Of a stretch of 49,126 nucleotides of DNA, positions 27,377 to 36,230 are shown piece after piece. Source of the stretch: Nitrospira sp. UBA5698 (GTDB lineage: Bacteria > Nitrospirota > Nitrospiria > Nitrospirales > Nitrospiraceae); contig DIHK01000039.1 in NCBI GenBank assembly GCA_002420115.1, positions 1-49,126 of the forward strand, given 5' to 3'. Both the position numbers and the translations under genes were made by a program. Below the pieces are notes generated by a model, which worked only from the letters and a program-made list of their open reading frames with translations, had not been told where the DNA came from and searched no databases. Position 1 is the first letter of the stretch. Each line of letters opens with the position of its first letter.

Positions 27377-30256
27377 TCAGATCAACGCCTGTTCGATCGC
27401 GTGCTTGACAGTTGCCAATCCAGCCGGCACATCGGTACCCAGGTGCACTCGCAACAGCCGCCGGCCTCGTTCCGCCAACACCTGAAAATCTCCGCGCGCC
27501 TGCGCCGTCTTGACGATTCCGAACGTATAGCGCCGCCCCGGCACCGGCAGATCTGCGGCATCCTCACAGGTGATCTGGAGAAAGACGCCGTTGCTCGGGC
27601 CGCCCTTGTAGGCCTGTCCGGTGGAATGAAGGAAGCGGGGACCGAAACCGAGACAGGTGGCGACGCGCTTCTTCTCTCGTACATGATGTCGAATAGCTTG
27701 GAGCCAGGTGTCATGCGTGTGGTTCATATCGAGATACGCCAGCAGCGCGAAGTAATCACCGGGAGCCAGTAGATCCAAATGGCCACTCAGATAATCCGTC
27801 AGCGACAACGATGATTCCGGCATGGCTTTGAGTGTCTCGACATAGGTCGGATCGCCGTAGAGCCTGATTCCTTCCGCTTCCGCGATCGGAGACTCCAGCG
27901 GGAGCGACCCGGTTCGTTCATACTCGGTCGCCAGGCGTGTCGTGGCGACTTTGCTGGCTTCCACATCGGGTTGGTCGAATGGATTGAGCCCCATGATTGA
28001 GCCGGCGACCGCCGTGGCGAATTCCCAGCGGAAGAATTCTTGGCCTAGATCGTACAGCTCGTCCACCGAGATGCGGACCACCGGCTGTCCGGCTCGCTCA
28101 AGCTTGGCGATGGCATCATTCTGACTCTTGTCAGGCCCAGTCTGCAGCCGGATGTACACGAACAGACGGTCCGTCCCATAGACCTCCGGCGCGCCGACCG
28201 CTTCGCGATCGACGGGGACGATGCCTGTGCCTGCTTTGCCCGTTGACTCGGCCAAGAGCTGCTCTAGCCATGCCCCCAGTTCGGCCAAGCCGGGTGACGT
28301 GATGATCGTGAGTTTGTCGCGGCCATGCGTGGCCAGCACACCGAGGATGGTGCCGAGCACCAAGCCCGGGTTCTCCTCGACCGGCACACCAGCGGAACAG
28401 GCTCGCGCCATTGACTGCGCCCGGTCGAGCAACCTCGACACGTCGAGGCCCATCACGGTGGCCGGAACCATGCCGAAATGCGACAGCGCGGAATAGCGGC
28501 CCCCGATACTGGGAAGTCCGAAAAAGATATGGCGAAAACCGGCCGCCTCGGCCGCCTGCTGCAGCGTCGAACCGGGATCGGTGATGGCGATGAATCGTCG
28601 CCCGGCCTCGTTCGCTCCGATTCGATGCTGGACGATGTTGAAAAAGTATTGCATGAAGAGGTTCGGTTCGATCGTGCTCCCGGACTTGCTGGACACGATG
28701 AACAAGGCGCGCGCCGGATCGATCGTTCGCTCGATCGAGGTGATCTGCGCCGGATCCGTCGAATCCAGGACAAGGAGTTCCGGATAGCCCTCGCGCCTTC
28801 CGAACGTGGCCCGTAGGACGTCGGGACAAAGACTCGATCCGCCCATTCCCAAGACCACCGCATGAGAGAATGCTCCCTGTCTGACGTCATCGGCGAGGTC
28901 GGTGAAGCGTCGGCCATGCGCCAATTGATCTTCGGTTACATCCAGCCAGCCGAGCCAGCGGCCTTCGTCTTGATTGGTCCAGAGCGACGGATCACGGGAC
29001 CACAAGCGTTGTACCTTGTGGCTGTCACCCCATTCCTTCAGAGAGGCTTGCACCGCGGCGGTCAGAGGGGAGGGTAGGCTGTAGGAATATCCGCCCGCGC
29101 AGGGCGACGGAACGGCCTTGCCGTGGCGTTCGATGGCGGCCAAGAGTTGATCGAAGGCATCACGGAACAGCTGCAACCCTTCCTCCAACAGCCGGTCCGT
29201 GATGGCCTTCATGGAAATGCCGGCCTGTTCGAGGGATGCCATGGTGTCCTTCGCTTGTTTCACCCCCTCCGGAAGCCTCATCAGAGGGCGACCGTGGTCG
29301 CGAAAGGCCTCAAGTGTTGCCGGGGGAACCGTGTTGACGGTGTCAGAGCCGATCAGTTCCTCCACATACAGCACGTCGCGATAGGTTGGATTTTTCGTGC
29401 CGGTACTGGCCCAGAGCAGCCGTTGGGTCATCGCTCCGCGCCTAGCCAGTGCCGCCCAACGGGGACCGGAGAACAGCCTGCGGTACCGTTGATAGGCTAA
29501 TTTGGCGTTCGCGATCGCGATGGTGCCCTGGAGGCTTCTGAGCAGCGTCTGTTCCATTTCCGTCGTAGCAGTCTTGCGCCGCGCGGTAATCGCACCGTCC
29601 ACGGCGGTATCGATACGGCTCACGAAAAAGCTGGCCACGCTCGCCACGTGTCCTACGTCGCCGCCACGCGCCAGCAGCTGTTCCAAGCCCGTGAGGTAGG
29701 CCTCGACGACTCGCTCATACCTCTCTTGCGCAAAGAGTAGGGTGACGTTGACGTTGATCCCCTTGCCGAGCAATTGCACGATGGCGGGAATGCCCTCCGG
29801 CGTGGCCGGCACTTTGATCATCAGATTGTCGCGCCCGACGGCATTCCACAGGCGCTTGGCTTCGTCGAGCGTGCCCTGCGTATCATGGGCCAGATGAGGC
29901 GAGACCTCCAAGCTCACATACCCGTCACGCCGCTTCGTCTTCGCATAGACCGGCTGCAGCGCATCGGCGGCGGCTTGGATATCCTCGATGGCTAACCGCT
30001 CGTAGCGCGCCTTCGCGTCCAACTCCCGCCTTGGTCCAAGTTCGCGCAGCACCGCCGAGTAATCGGAGCTGTCGGTGATCGCTTTTTCGAAGATGGCCGG
30101 GTTCGATGTGAGGCCTTGCAACCCATCGTCGTCGATCAGGCGTTGCAATTCGCCGCTAGAGATGAGACTCCGCCTGATATAGTCGAGCCAGACGGATTGC
30201 CCGAACGTCTGCAGTGCCTGAGTCGGGCGCAAGGCCGTCTGTTCTGAAGACTTCAT
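27377..30256 (-). CDS. tal-pgi: bifunctional transaldolase / glucose-6-phosphate isomerase
   Basis: A 959-residue fusion. Residues about 10-370 are transaldolase, with the Schiff-base lysine in LMIKVPATPEG and the early GLTSNPAIFEKAI motif. Residues about 400-950 are glucose-6-phosphate isomerase, with the SIS-domain motif SSKSGSTIEPN and GRYSALSHFG. This arrangement is known from several bacterial phyla and links the non-oxidative pentose phosphate branch to the hexose phosphate pool. It follows transketolase by 13 bases, so both are translated from one mRNA. Confidence 0.96.
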   Translation of the reverse strand: MKSSEQTALRPTQALQTFGQSVWLDYIRRSLISSGELQRLIDDDGLQGLTSNPAIFEKAITDSSDYSAVLRELGPRRELDAKARYERLAIEDIQAAADALQPVYAKTKRRDGYVSLEVSPHLAHDTQGTLDEAKRLWNAVGRDNLMIKVPATPEGIPAIVQLLGKGINVNVTLLFAQERYERVVEAYLTGLEQLLARGGDVGHVASVASFFVSRIDTAVDGAITARRKTATTEMEQTLLRSLQGTIAIANAKLAYQRYRRLFSGPRWAALARRGAMTQRLLWASTGTKNPTYRDVLYVEELIGSDTVNTVPPATLEAFRDHGRPLMRLPEGVKQAKDTMASLEQAGISMKAITDRLLEEGLQLFRDAFDQLLAAIERHGKAVPSPCAGGYSYSLPSPLTAAVQASLKEWGDSHKVQRLWSRDPSLWTNQDEGRWLGWLDVTEDQLAHGRRFTDLADDVRQGAFSHAVVLGMGGSSLCPDVLRATFGRREGYPELLVLDSTDPAQITSIERTIDPARALFIVSSKSGSTIEPNLFMQYFFNIVQHRIGANEAGRRFIAITDPGSTLQQAAEAAGFRHIFFGLPSIGGRYSALSHFGMVPATVMGLDVSRLLDRAQSMARACSAGVPVEENPGLVLGTILGVLATHGRDKLTIITSPGLAELGAWLEQLLAESTGKAGTGIVPVDREAVGAPEVYGTDRLFVYIRLQTGPDKSQNDAIAKLERAGQPVVRISVDELYDLGQEFFRWEFATAVAGSIMGLNPFDQPDVEASKVATTRLATEYERTGSLPLESPIAEAEGIRLYGDPTYVETLKAMPESSLSLTDYLSGHLDLLAPGDYFALLAYLDMNHTHDTWLQAIRHHVREKKRVATCLGFGPRFLHSTGQAYKGGPSNGVFLQITCEDAADLPVPGRRYTFGIVKTAQARGDFQVLAERGRRLLRVHLGTDVPAGLATVKHAIEQALI

Positions 30257-30269
30257 GAGATCCTCTCTT

Positions 30270-32348
30270 TCATCTTCGTAGGTCGCTTGTTCCAGCTTGT
30301 GCCAGCTGTTCTTTGACCGCCGCCATCACCCGTTCCGGTGTAAACCCGAATTTCTTCTGCAAGGCCTTGAGGGGCGCCGACGCGCCGAAGGTGTTCAGGC
30401 CGATGCTCGTTCCTGCCAAGCCCACATAACGATCCCAGCCCGTCGTCGCAGCTTGTTCGACGGAAACCCGAGTCGTGACGTGCGGAGGCAGCACGAGATC
30501 TCGATAGGCGCGACTCTGCCGCTCAAACAGTTCCCACGAGGGCATGCTGACCACACGGGCCCGAACGCCCTCCGCCGCCAGTTGCTCATAGACAGCTATG
30601 CAAAGCGACACTTCGCTGCCGGTCGCGAGCAGCAAGATCTCCGGCGTTCCGCCTGGTGCGTCGGCGAGAATATAGGCGCCCTTCTCCAAACCGGAGGCCT
30701 GCGCATACGTCGCGCGGTCCAGCGTCGGGAGTGCCTGTCGGCTGAGCACAAGCACGGCTGGTTGATGGTGGAGCCCCATGATGACACGCCAGGCCTCTGT
30801 CACCTCATTGGCATCTGCCGGACGGATCACCAAGAGCCCGGGGATCGCTCTGAGCGAGGCCAACTGTTCAATCGGTTGATGGGTGGGACCGTCCTCGCCC
30901 ACCCCGATGGAATCGTGGGTGAAGACATGAATGGTTGGAATCTCCATGATCGCGCTCAATCTGATTGCCGGCTTCGCATAGTCGCTGAAGATCAGGAAGC
31001 CGGACCCGAAGGGCCGCACCTTTGAGAGAGACAAGCCGTTCAGGATCGCGCCCATGGCATGTTCGCGTACGCCGAAGTGCAAATTGCGTCCACCATAGTT
31101 GGCAGAGGAGAAATCACCCGCGTCTTCGAATGTGAGTCGCGTTTTTGTTGAGGGAGTGAGGTCCACCGAGCCGCCGAGGAGCCACGGCACCCGGCGCGCA
31201 ACTGAGTTCAACACCTGCGCCGACGCATCCCGCCCGGCCAGGCCTTTGGCGTCCGCTGGGAAAACCGGGAGATCCTTCTCCCAGCCTTCCGGTCTCTGCC
31301 GGTGTTGCATCCGATAGAGCGAATCCGCTAATTCCGGATACTGCAACGTATAGGCCGCAAATCTTGCCATCCATTGTTCGCGCGCTGTCCGGCCACGCGC
31401 GCCCATGCCGCGCTGAAAATGTTCGGGCACGCCGGCCGGGACGAGGAACTTTGCCTCTTCCGGCCACCCGTACTGGCGTTTCGCCAGTGTGATTTCCTCT
31501 TCACCCAACGGCTCGCCGTGGGCCGCACTGCTGTTCTGTTTATGCGGGGCGCCGTAGCCGATCTGGCTATCCACGATGATCAAGGTCGGCCGGTCTTTGC
31601 ACTGCTGAAAGACGCGGAATGCCCGGTCAAGCGTCGCGAGATCGTTCGCATCGCTGACACGCGTCACGTTCCAGTCGTAGGCGAGGAAGCGGGTCGCCAC
31701 ATCCTCGGTGAAGGCGAGATCCGTGCTCCCTTCGATCGTGATTCGATTGCTGTCGTAGATCCAGCAGAGATTCGAGAGCTTGAGATGCCCGGCCAATGAG
31801 GCCGCCTCGCCTGAGACTCCTTCCATCATGCAGCCGTCGCCGCACAAGGCATAGACGTCGTACTCGATCATCGGAAAATCAGGACGATTGAAATAGGCGC
31901 CCATCCAGCGGCTTGCCATGGCCATGCCGACGCTGGTGGCGACGCCTTGGCCTAACGGACCGGTCGTCGTTTCAATGCCGGAGGTCCAGCGATATTCAGG
32001 ATGGCCGGGACACTTGCTGTCCAATTGGCGGAAGTTCTTGATGTCGTCCAGTGTGACCGAGAGGTTCCCCACCGTTTCGTAGGCTGGATTGACGGCTTTC
32101 ACACCGCACAGGTGGAGCATGGAATAGAGCAGCATGGAGGCATGGCCGATCGAGAGCACGAACCGGTCGCGATTGGGCCAAATCGGATCGTCGGGGTCAA
32201 AGCGTAGAACATGCTGCCATAGCGTGTAGACGACCGGCGCCATTGCCATTGCCGTGCCGGGATGGCCGGAGTTCGCGGCTTGGACGGCATCCATCGATAG
32301 GGTTCGGATCGTGTCGATGCATTGTTGATCGATCGAGTGTGTCGTCAT
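30270..32348 (-). CDS. tkt: transketolase
   Basis: A 692-residue thiamine diphosphate enzyme from the ATG at 32348 (GGAGG eleven bases upstream; a frame to 32375 exists). Motifs in order: the N-terminal AANSGHPGTAMAMAP, GPLGQGVATSVGMA, and the ThDP-magnesium motif GDGCMMEGVSGEAASLAG. The Pyr domain has the catalytic Glu in FGVREHAMG, and THDSIGVGEDGPTHQPIEQL follows. It is the first gene of the sugar-phosphate block. A Crp-type site lies 94 bases upstream, so the block may answer to a Crp/Fnr regulator. Confidence 0.96.
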   Translation of the reverse strand: MTTHSIDQQCIDTIRTLSMDAVQAANSGHPGTAMAMAPVVYTLWQHVLRFDPDDPIWPNRDRFVLSIGHASMLLYSMLHLCGVKAVNPAYETVGNLSVTLDDIKNFRQLDSKCPGHPEYRWTSGIETTTGPLGQGVATSVGMAMASRWMGAYFNRPDFPMIEYDVYALCGDGCMMEGVSGEAASLAGHLKLSNLCWIYDSNRITIEGSTDLAFTEDVATRFLAYDWNVTRVSDANDLATLDRAFRVFQQCKDRPTLIIVDSQIGYGAPHKQNSSAAHGEPLGEEEITLAKRQYGWPEEAKFLVPAGVPEHFQRGMGARGRTAREQWMARFAAYTLQYPELADSLYRMQHRQRPEGWEKDLPVFPADAKGLAGRDASAQVLNSVARRVPWLLGGSVDLTPSTKTRLTFEDAGDFSSANYGGRNLHFGVREHAMGAILNGLSLSKVRPFGSGFLIFSDYAKPAIRLSAIMEIPTIHVFTHDSIGVGEDGPTHQPIEQLASLRAIPGLLVIRPADANEVTEAWRVIMGLHHQPAVLVLSRQALPTLDRATYAQASGLEKGAYILADAPGGTPEILLLATGSEVSLCIAVYEQLAAEGVRARVVSMPSWELFERQSRAYRDLVLPPHVTTRVSVEQAATTGWDRYVGLAGTSIGLNTFGASAPLKALQKKFGFTPERVMAAVKEQLAQAGTSDLRR

Positions 32349-32441
32349 GGTGATCCAGACCTCCGTACAGTCCAAAGCCGGTGCCCGTGTTCCAGTATCT
32401 TGATGCTCGATCGCAGACTAGCATTCCTATGATGAGACGTC

Positions 32442-32457
32442 TGTGAGCGGGCTTACA
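32442..32457. promoter_or_regulatory. Crp/Fnr-type operator TGTGA-N6-TTACA before tkt
   Basis: TGTGAgcgggcTTACA lies in the 154-base gap between the nucleotidyltransferase stop and the tkt start, 94 bases before the ATG. Since this gap is the widest between tkt and its upstream neighbour, it probably holds the promoter of the pentose phosphate/glucoside operon. Confidence 0.6.
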
Positions 32458-32502
32458 CCTCGTGTCACAATGGCACGCTGACTCGATCGTCATCGTGACC
32501 AC

Positions 32503-33324
32503 TCAAGCCTCGGCGGTGAGAAGATGCGTCTCGGAAATCGGCGTAAACGGACGGCCGAGGGCGTTTAGTGGAAAGGCCGGGATGCGATCGATCCGCCGCA
32601 GCGCTTCGGCGATGCGTTCCGGCCTGCCCCAATCGCTCCACAACGTGTCCGTGAGTTCGGTCACGACCACCCGGTCGGGCACCTGTTGCAGGAGGTCGGC
32701 GGAGAAGTTCTTGACCGGCATATCGCGATAAATCAGGTCCAGAATTCGTGCCTCTTCCGGCGTGCCGATGGCTGAACCGAGTCGATCGAATCGTTCCATG
32801 AGGCCGGGGAAACATTGCCGGCCGAGATCCCAGAAGGTATCCACTGTTGCGGTCATTACCATCGTATTCCAGAGTGCGTTATTCGACAGCGCCTCATCGG
32901 CTTGTGGCGCCGTCGGTTTCTCCAAGAATCTCCGGACACTCTTGACCGGCCTCTTTCCGGAATGAGCAAGCCGCGCGCCCGGGAGAATCCAGCCGTAATC
33001 CAGTTCGAGCCGGTCCGGCGCGACACCAAGTAAGACGATACGATGCTTCAGCCGCTCGGCAGCCAGCACCGCGTGGTGGACATGATCGAGAAACTTCTCT
33101 TCCGGAAAAACGAAGTGGTCCGAGGGGTAAATGACCACGGTCGCGTGAGGGGCGCGCGCGCGGTCCAGGGTATGTTGGAGGAGGGATCGCGTGCCGACAA
33201 AGGTGCAAAACTGCTTCGGGCGCTGCTTGCCGAGCCATCGTTGCACAAAGGAACCGATGCGCGTTCCTTCGCCGCCGGCCAATACGATCGACCACAATGC
33301 GCGATTGTTGTTCACCTGTTTCAT
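32503..33324 (-). CDS. sugar-1-phosphate nucleotidyltransferase (mannose-1-P guanylyltransferase-like), possibly internally deleted
   Basis: From the ATG at 33324 (GGGAGG seven bases upstream) this gives 273 residues. The N-terminal signature is VLAGGEGTRIGSFV, followed by KQFCTFVG. Related proteins carry about 50 residues between the LLQHTLDRA helix and the HATVVIYPSDHFV strand, including an EQPxNRDTAP motif for sugar-phosphate binding. Here the two elements are joined directly (HTLDRARAPHATVV, about residues 53-66). The reading frame is kept and the C-terminus is normal. The product may be inactive or altered. This comparison is from memory of the family and needs an alignment. Confidence 0.72.
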   Translation of the reverse strand: MKQVNNNRALWSIVLAGGEGTRIGSFVQRWLGKQRPKQFCTFVGTRSLLQHTLDRARAPHATVVIYPSDHFVFPEEKFLDHVHHAVLAAERLKHRIVLLGVAPDRLELDYGWILPGARLAHSGKRPVKSVRRFLEKPTAPQADEALSNNALWNTMVMTATVDTFWDLGRQCFPGLMERFDRLGSAIGTPEEARILDLIYRDMPVKNFSADLLQQVPDRVVVTELTDTLWSDWGRPERIAEALRRIDRIPAFPLNALGRPFTPISETHLLTAEA

Positions 33325-33382
33325 GCGATCCTCCCTTTTCTCACCGGGTATCCCGGATGTGAATGAACTGCCGCTCACCTGC

Positions 33383-34255
33383 TCATTCCCGGACCGCCTT
33401 CGCTCGCTTCTGGAGATAGGCGTTCCGAACTGCCGCATAGAGGTCGACCGTCGTGTCTTCCACGCCTTGGAATGTGTCCAGATTACGAGACCGTTCGTTT
33501 ACCGTGTCTCCGACGCGGGCTCCGAATTGCCCAAGGGTGTAGGTAGTCCGACTGCCGCCGGGCGTCACAGCAAAGATCAGCCAAGTGACCGGGTCAAGCG
33601 CAAGATCTGTAACGTATCCGATGCCGTCCCGTAGGGTCAGAGGGGGAAAGAACGGCAGCACGAGATACGGACCCTGTTTCATTCCCTAGATCCCGAGCGT
33701 CTGGCCGCTGTCCTCGTCGGGAGTCTCCAAATGCCACCAATGTTTTGCTGGATCGAAGAAGCCCGCGACTCCTACCGTGGTATTGATCAGGAAGCGCCCC
33801 AATTCGATTCCGGCGCCCTTCGCCTTTGCCTGAAACAGATTGTTCAAGAGGCGCGGCACGAACCGGATGTTGTGAAAGAAGTTGCCGACCCCGACCTGTA
33901 CCGCATCGGGCAAGATGAAGTCGTACGCTTCAGCGACAGGCTTCAGCGCATACTTGTCCACCTTCCGGTTGAACTCAAACATCGATATATTGAACGACTC
34001 CCAGGGATCGTAATCGTCGGTTGCCGATTCCTCAGGTCTGGCAAAAGGGTCGGAGAATTCTTTTGGATTCGACTCGGCACTCGACATGGCCTCGACTCCC
34101 TCAGGTCGGGACGTCGCGGCAGGTTCCGGATCGGAAGGTGCGCTCGGTGATGAGGATACACGCATCGAATCGATCGGTGGCACAGGAGCTGGAGCCGTGC
34201 CGCATCCTGCGATGGCCGTAACCATCATGACAGACAGCATCCATGAGGCGATCAT
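33383..34255 (-). pseudogene. mlaA: MlaA/VacJ lipoprotein split by an in-frame amber codon
   Basis: The upstream part, from an ATG at 34255, has a lipoprotein signal (hydrophobic run ending AIAGC), a Pro/Ser-rich linker and the MlaA domain (DPWESFNISMFEFNRKVDKY, DAVQVGVGNFFHNI, GLFINTTVG-like region). It stops at TAG (33688-33686) after EDSGQTLGI. The next codons in the same frame give GMKQGPYLVLPFF and LRDGIGYVTD, the conserved end of the family, to 33383. Most homologues have Tyr at the stop position (LGxYG), one base from TAG. The full frame would be 290 residues, normal length. An in-frame start further up (34369) also has a ribosome-like site. MlaA removes phospholipid from the outer leaflet of the outer membrane. 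Confidence 0.85.
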
Positions 34256-34875
34256 GCAGCCTCGTTCTTCACTACGATCCGGTCGGATTGTTTTCCGAGT
34301 CCGTTCCCGTTCTGCCATGGACCCCTCACGCGTTTGTTCGATTGCTGGGTGTCTCATTTCGGTAGCCATGATGTGTTCCTATCTCGATAGTAAAGCAGGT
34401 GATGTGCCAGAACGCGCTCGGCGACTCGCTGATCATGGAGTTGTTCAATTCCCGCGGACTTATGTCAAATGGCTGCCGGAGTTGTGGAGCGATTCTTTCT
34501 CGCGCTCGCTCCGATATGCCGTGTCGGCTGCGAGGGGTCGTACTGATTTGGTCAGGGTTTTTCGGTCGTTCTTGGACCGTGCCGAAACCGCCGTAACCAT
34601 CGAGTGAGAGGAGCGAGAGGCGTTATGGCAATATGCGAATGTGGAATCAGCACACCATCAGGGAGGAGATCATCATCCGAAGGTCGATACACTGACGACG
34701 AAACACACCGTCTGTATGCAGCCCGATCCGCCTCAACGTGCGGTAGTGCAGGCTGGAAACGTAGGCGGCGATCAGCTCGTGTTCTTGTTCTGTGGGGCAC
34801 AGACTCGCGCAGCGGCCTTGAGAATTCAAGACACGCGCGGAATACATCGATCAACGTGGCATGAACCAAGAAAAC
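34256..34875. other. 620-base region upstream of mlaA with no convincing gene
   Basis: Part of this stretch (34256-34369) may be the N-terminal extension of mlaA if a farther start is used. The rest holds several short overlapping frames on both strands, none with a ribosome site, a signal peptide or recognisable protein composition. I saw no Crp-type site, tRNA or strong hairpin. It may contain the mlaA promoter and the end of the envelope operon. Confidence 0.4.
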
Positions 34876-35811
34876 TCATGGCGCCTCTCCTGTTCGGCGT
34901 GGCCTTGCCGGATCGACCATGTGCGGGACCAGCGGGCCCATCAAGGTCTGGTTCAATCCGAGGTACAATCGGTAGAGCCCATCGCCCCGCTTCCACTCTT
35001 GCCTTGAGCTGTCCACCACGAGATAGTAGGTTCCTGGCTCCAGTTCAGAAGGAAACAACGTCGTAACACCCGCTCGCAGCACATAGCCTTCCTGGAGCTT
35101 CGTGCCGTCTGAAGACAGGAGCCAGAGCGCCGGCTGCCAGGCCGATTGGACCAGCCCCGCGACGCCCGACCATGTGGCGCGGTTTGCCGCGACAGCAGCT
35201 TCGATCCTTGTGTGTTCGGTCAGGGTGAATCGATAGACGTGATCGGGTCCGTCCAATCCATCGGGCAGTCTGTAATCGTCGTTCGCTTGCGATAGCGTGC
35301 CAGTGAGCAGGACACTGTCTGTGATCCTATCCGCATGCGCAAGGTCTTCTCCGCCGCGAAGCTCTGCATCCGTCAGCGGACGAGTCCCACAGGGCGCCCA
35401 GGTGAACTCGCGATCGTGCCGACTGGCGACCGCACAAACTGTGGCATCGGCAGGACACGAGGTCTCTTCGGAGTTCCCCACCCTGACCCGTTTGTAGCCA
35501 TAGCGTGGAGGAAGCGGAGCCACGACACGGGGCGATTGATCACCGTTGGATGTGCCGTCTTCTTCGACGATCTTGAGCACATTGGCCCCTGCCAGCACAC
35601 AGTTGACCAGGGCAGAGAATTCAGCTTCGCGCTGCAATCGGTCCCAAGGGCAGTCGCCTGGTTTCGATGCGCAGGTGGAGCTCGATCGGTATTCCACCAG
35701 ATGCACGAACGGCTTGGGACGGATTTCACATCCCGTGAGCAGAACGCTGACCGACATGAGGCCTACCACGAGACAAGACATGGAACGTATGGAGTAGAGT
35801 GGGACACGCAT
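34876..35811 (-). CDS. lipoprotein with PPC-like C-terminal domain, last gene of the envelope operon
   Basis: A 311-residue lipoprotein from the ATG at 35811 (GGAGAAG upstream); the lipobox is LLTGC near residue 27. The middle region has several Cys (CASKPGDC, SCPADATVC, WAPCG), probably disulfide-bonded outside the cytoplasm. The C-terminal 120 residues (DHVYRFTLTEHTRIEAAV, LWLLSSDGTKLQEG, LEPGTYYLVVDSS) resemble the bacterial pre-peptidase C-terminal jelly roll, a protein- or glycan-binding fold. It starts two bases after the cNMP-binding gene. No enzymatic motif is seen. Confidence 0.75.
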   Translation of the reverse strand: MRVPLYSIRSMSCLVVGLMSVSVLLTGCEIRPKPFVHLVEYRSSSTCASKPGDCPWDRLQREAEFSALVNCVLAGANVLKIVEEDGTSNGDQSPRVVAPLPPRYGYKRVRVGNSEETSCPADATVCAVASRHDREFTWAPCGTRPLTDAELRGGEDLAHADRITDSVLLTGTLSQANDDYRLPDGLDGPDHVYRFTLTEHTRIEAAVAANRATWSGVAGLVQSAWQPALWLLSSDGTKLQEGYVLRAGVTTLFPSELEPGTYYLVVDSSRQEWKRGDGLYRLYLGLNQTLMGPLVPHMVDPARPRRTGEAP

Positions 35812-35813
35812 GG

Positions 35814-36230
35814 TTACTTCTCCAGGGAACCGCGAATCATCCTGACCAGACACTTCAGAATGCCGCGCACGATGTCAAAATGGCTCGAGAGCACGTCATA
35901 CAGGTACTCGCGTTCGATTTTGAGCGCTCTGGTTTCGGCCATCGCCACGGCAGTCACCAGTCTAGGGCTTTCGTCCAATAGGGCCCAGAGACCGAAGGTT
36001 TCTCTCTCTTTGACGATCGCCTTTTCCAGCTCATCTTTTCGCAAAGACACCATGCCCTCCAGTGTCACGTACAAGGCGTCCGACGGCTCGCCTTCTCTGA
36101 AAATGATGGTTCCTGGTGCAAAACGGACTTCCTGCGCAATCGTCGCCACCTTGGCGAGATGCTCGGTCTCGGCTTCGAGGAAGATATCCACCCCCTGCAA
36201 TAGGAGCACTTTTTCGATGGTCGTCAACAT
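35814..36230 (-). CDS. stand-alone cyclic nucleotide-binding domain protein
   Basis: A 138-residue single-domain protein with the double-stranded beta-helix of Crp-type sensors: LLLQGVDIFLEAETEHLAKVA, then FAPGTIIFREGEPSDALYVTLEGMV. The cassette region FGLWALLDESPRLVTAVA lacks the usual Gly-Glu but keeps an Arg followed by Val-Thr-Ala, so nucleotide binding is uncertain. There is no helix-turn-helix, so it is not a transcription factor. It overlaps the end of the transporter gene by seven bases, which suggests a cytoplasmic regulatory subunit of that transporter. Confidence 0.83.
   Translation of the reverse strand: MLTTIEKVLLLQGVDIFLEAETEHLAKVATIAQEVRFAPGTIIFREGEPSDALYVTLEGMVSLRKDELEKAIVKERETFGLWALLDESPRLVTAVAMAETRALKIEREYLYDVLSSHFDIVRGILKCLVRMIRGSLEK

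Noticed and set aside
34552..35066. Overlapping short frames on both strands upstream of mlaA
   Set aside because: None has a start signal, a signal peptide or homology that I recognise, and one runs into the lipoprotein gene on the other strand.
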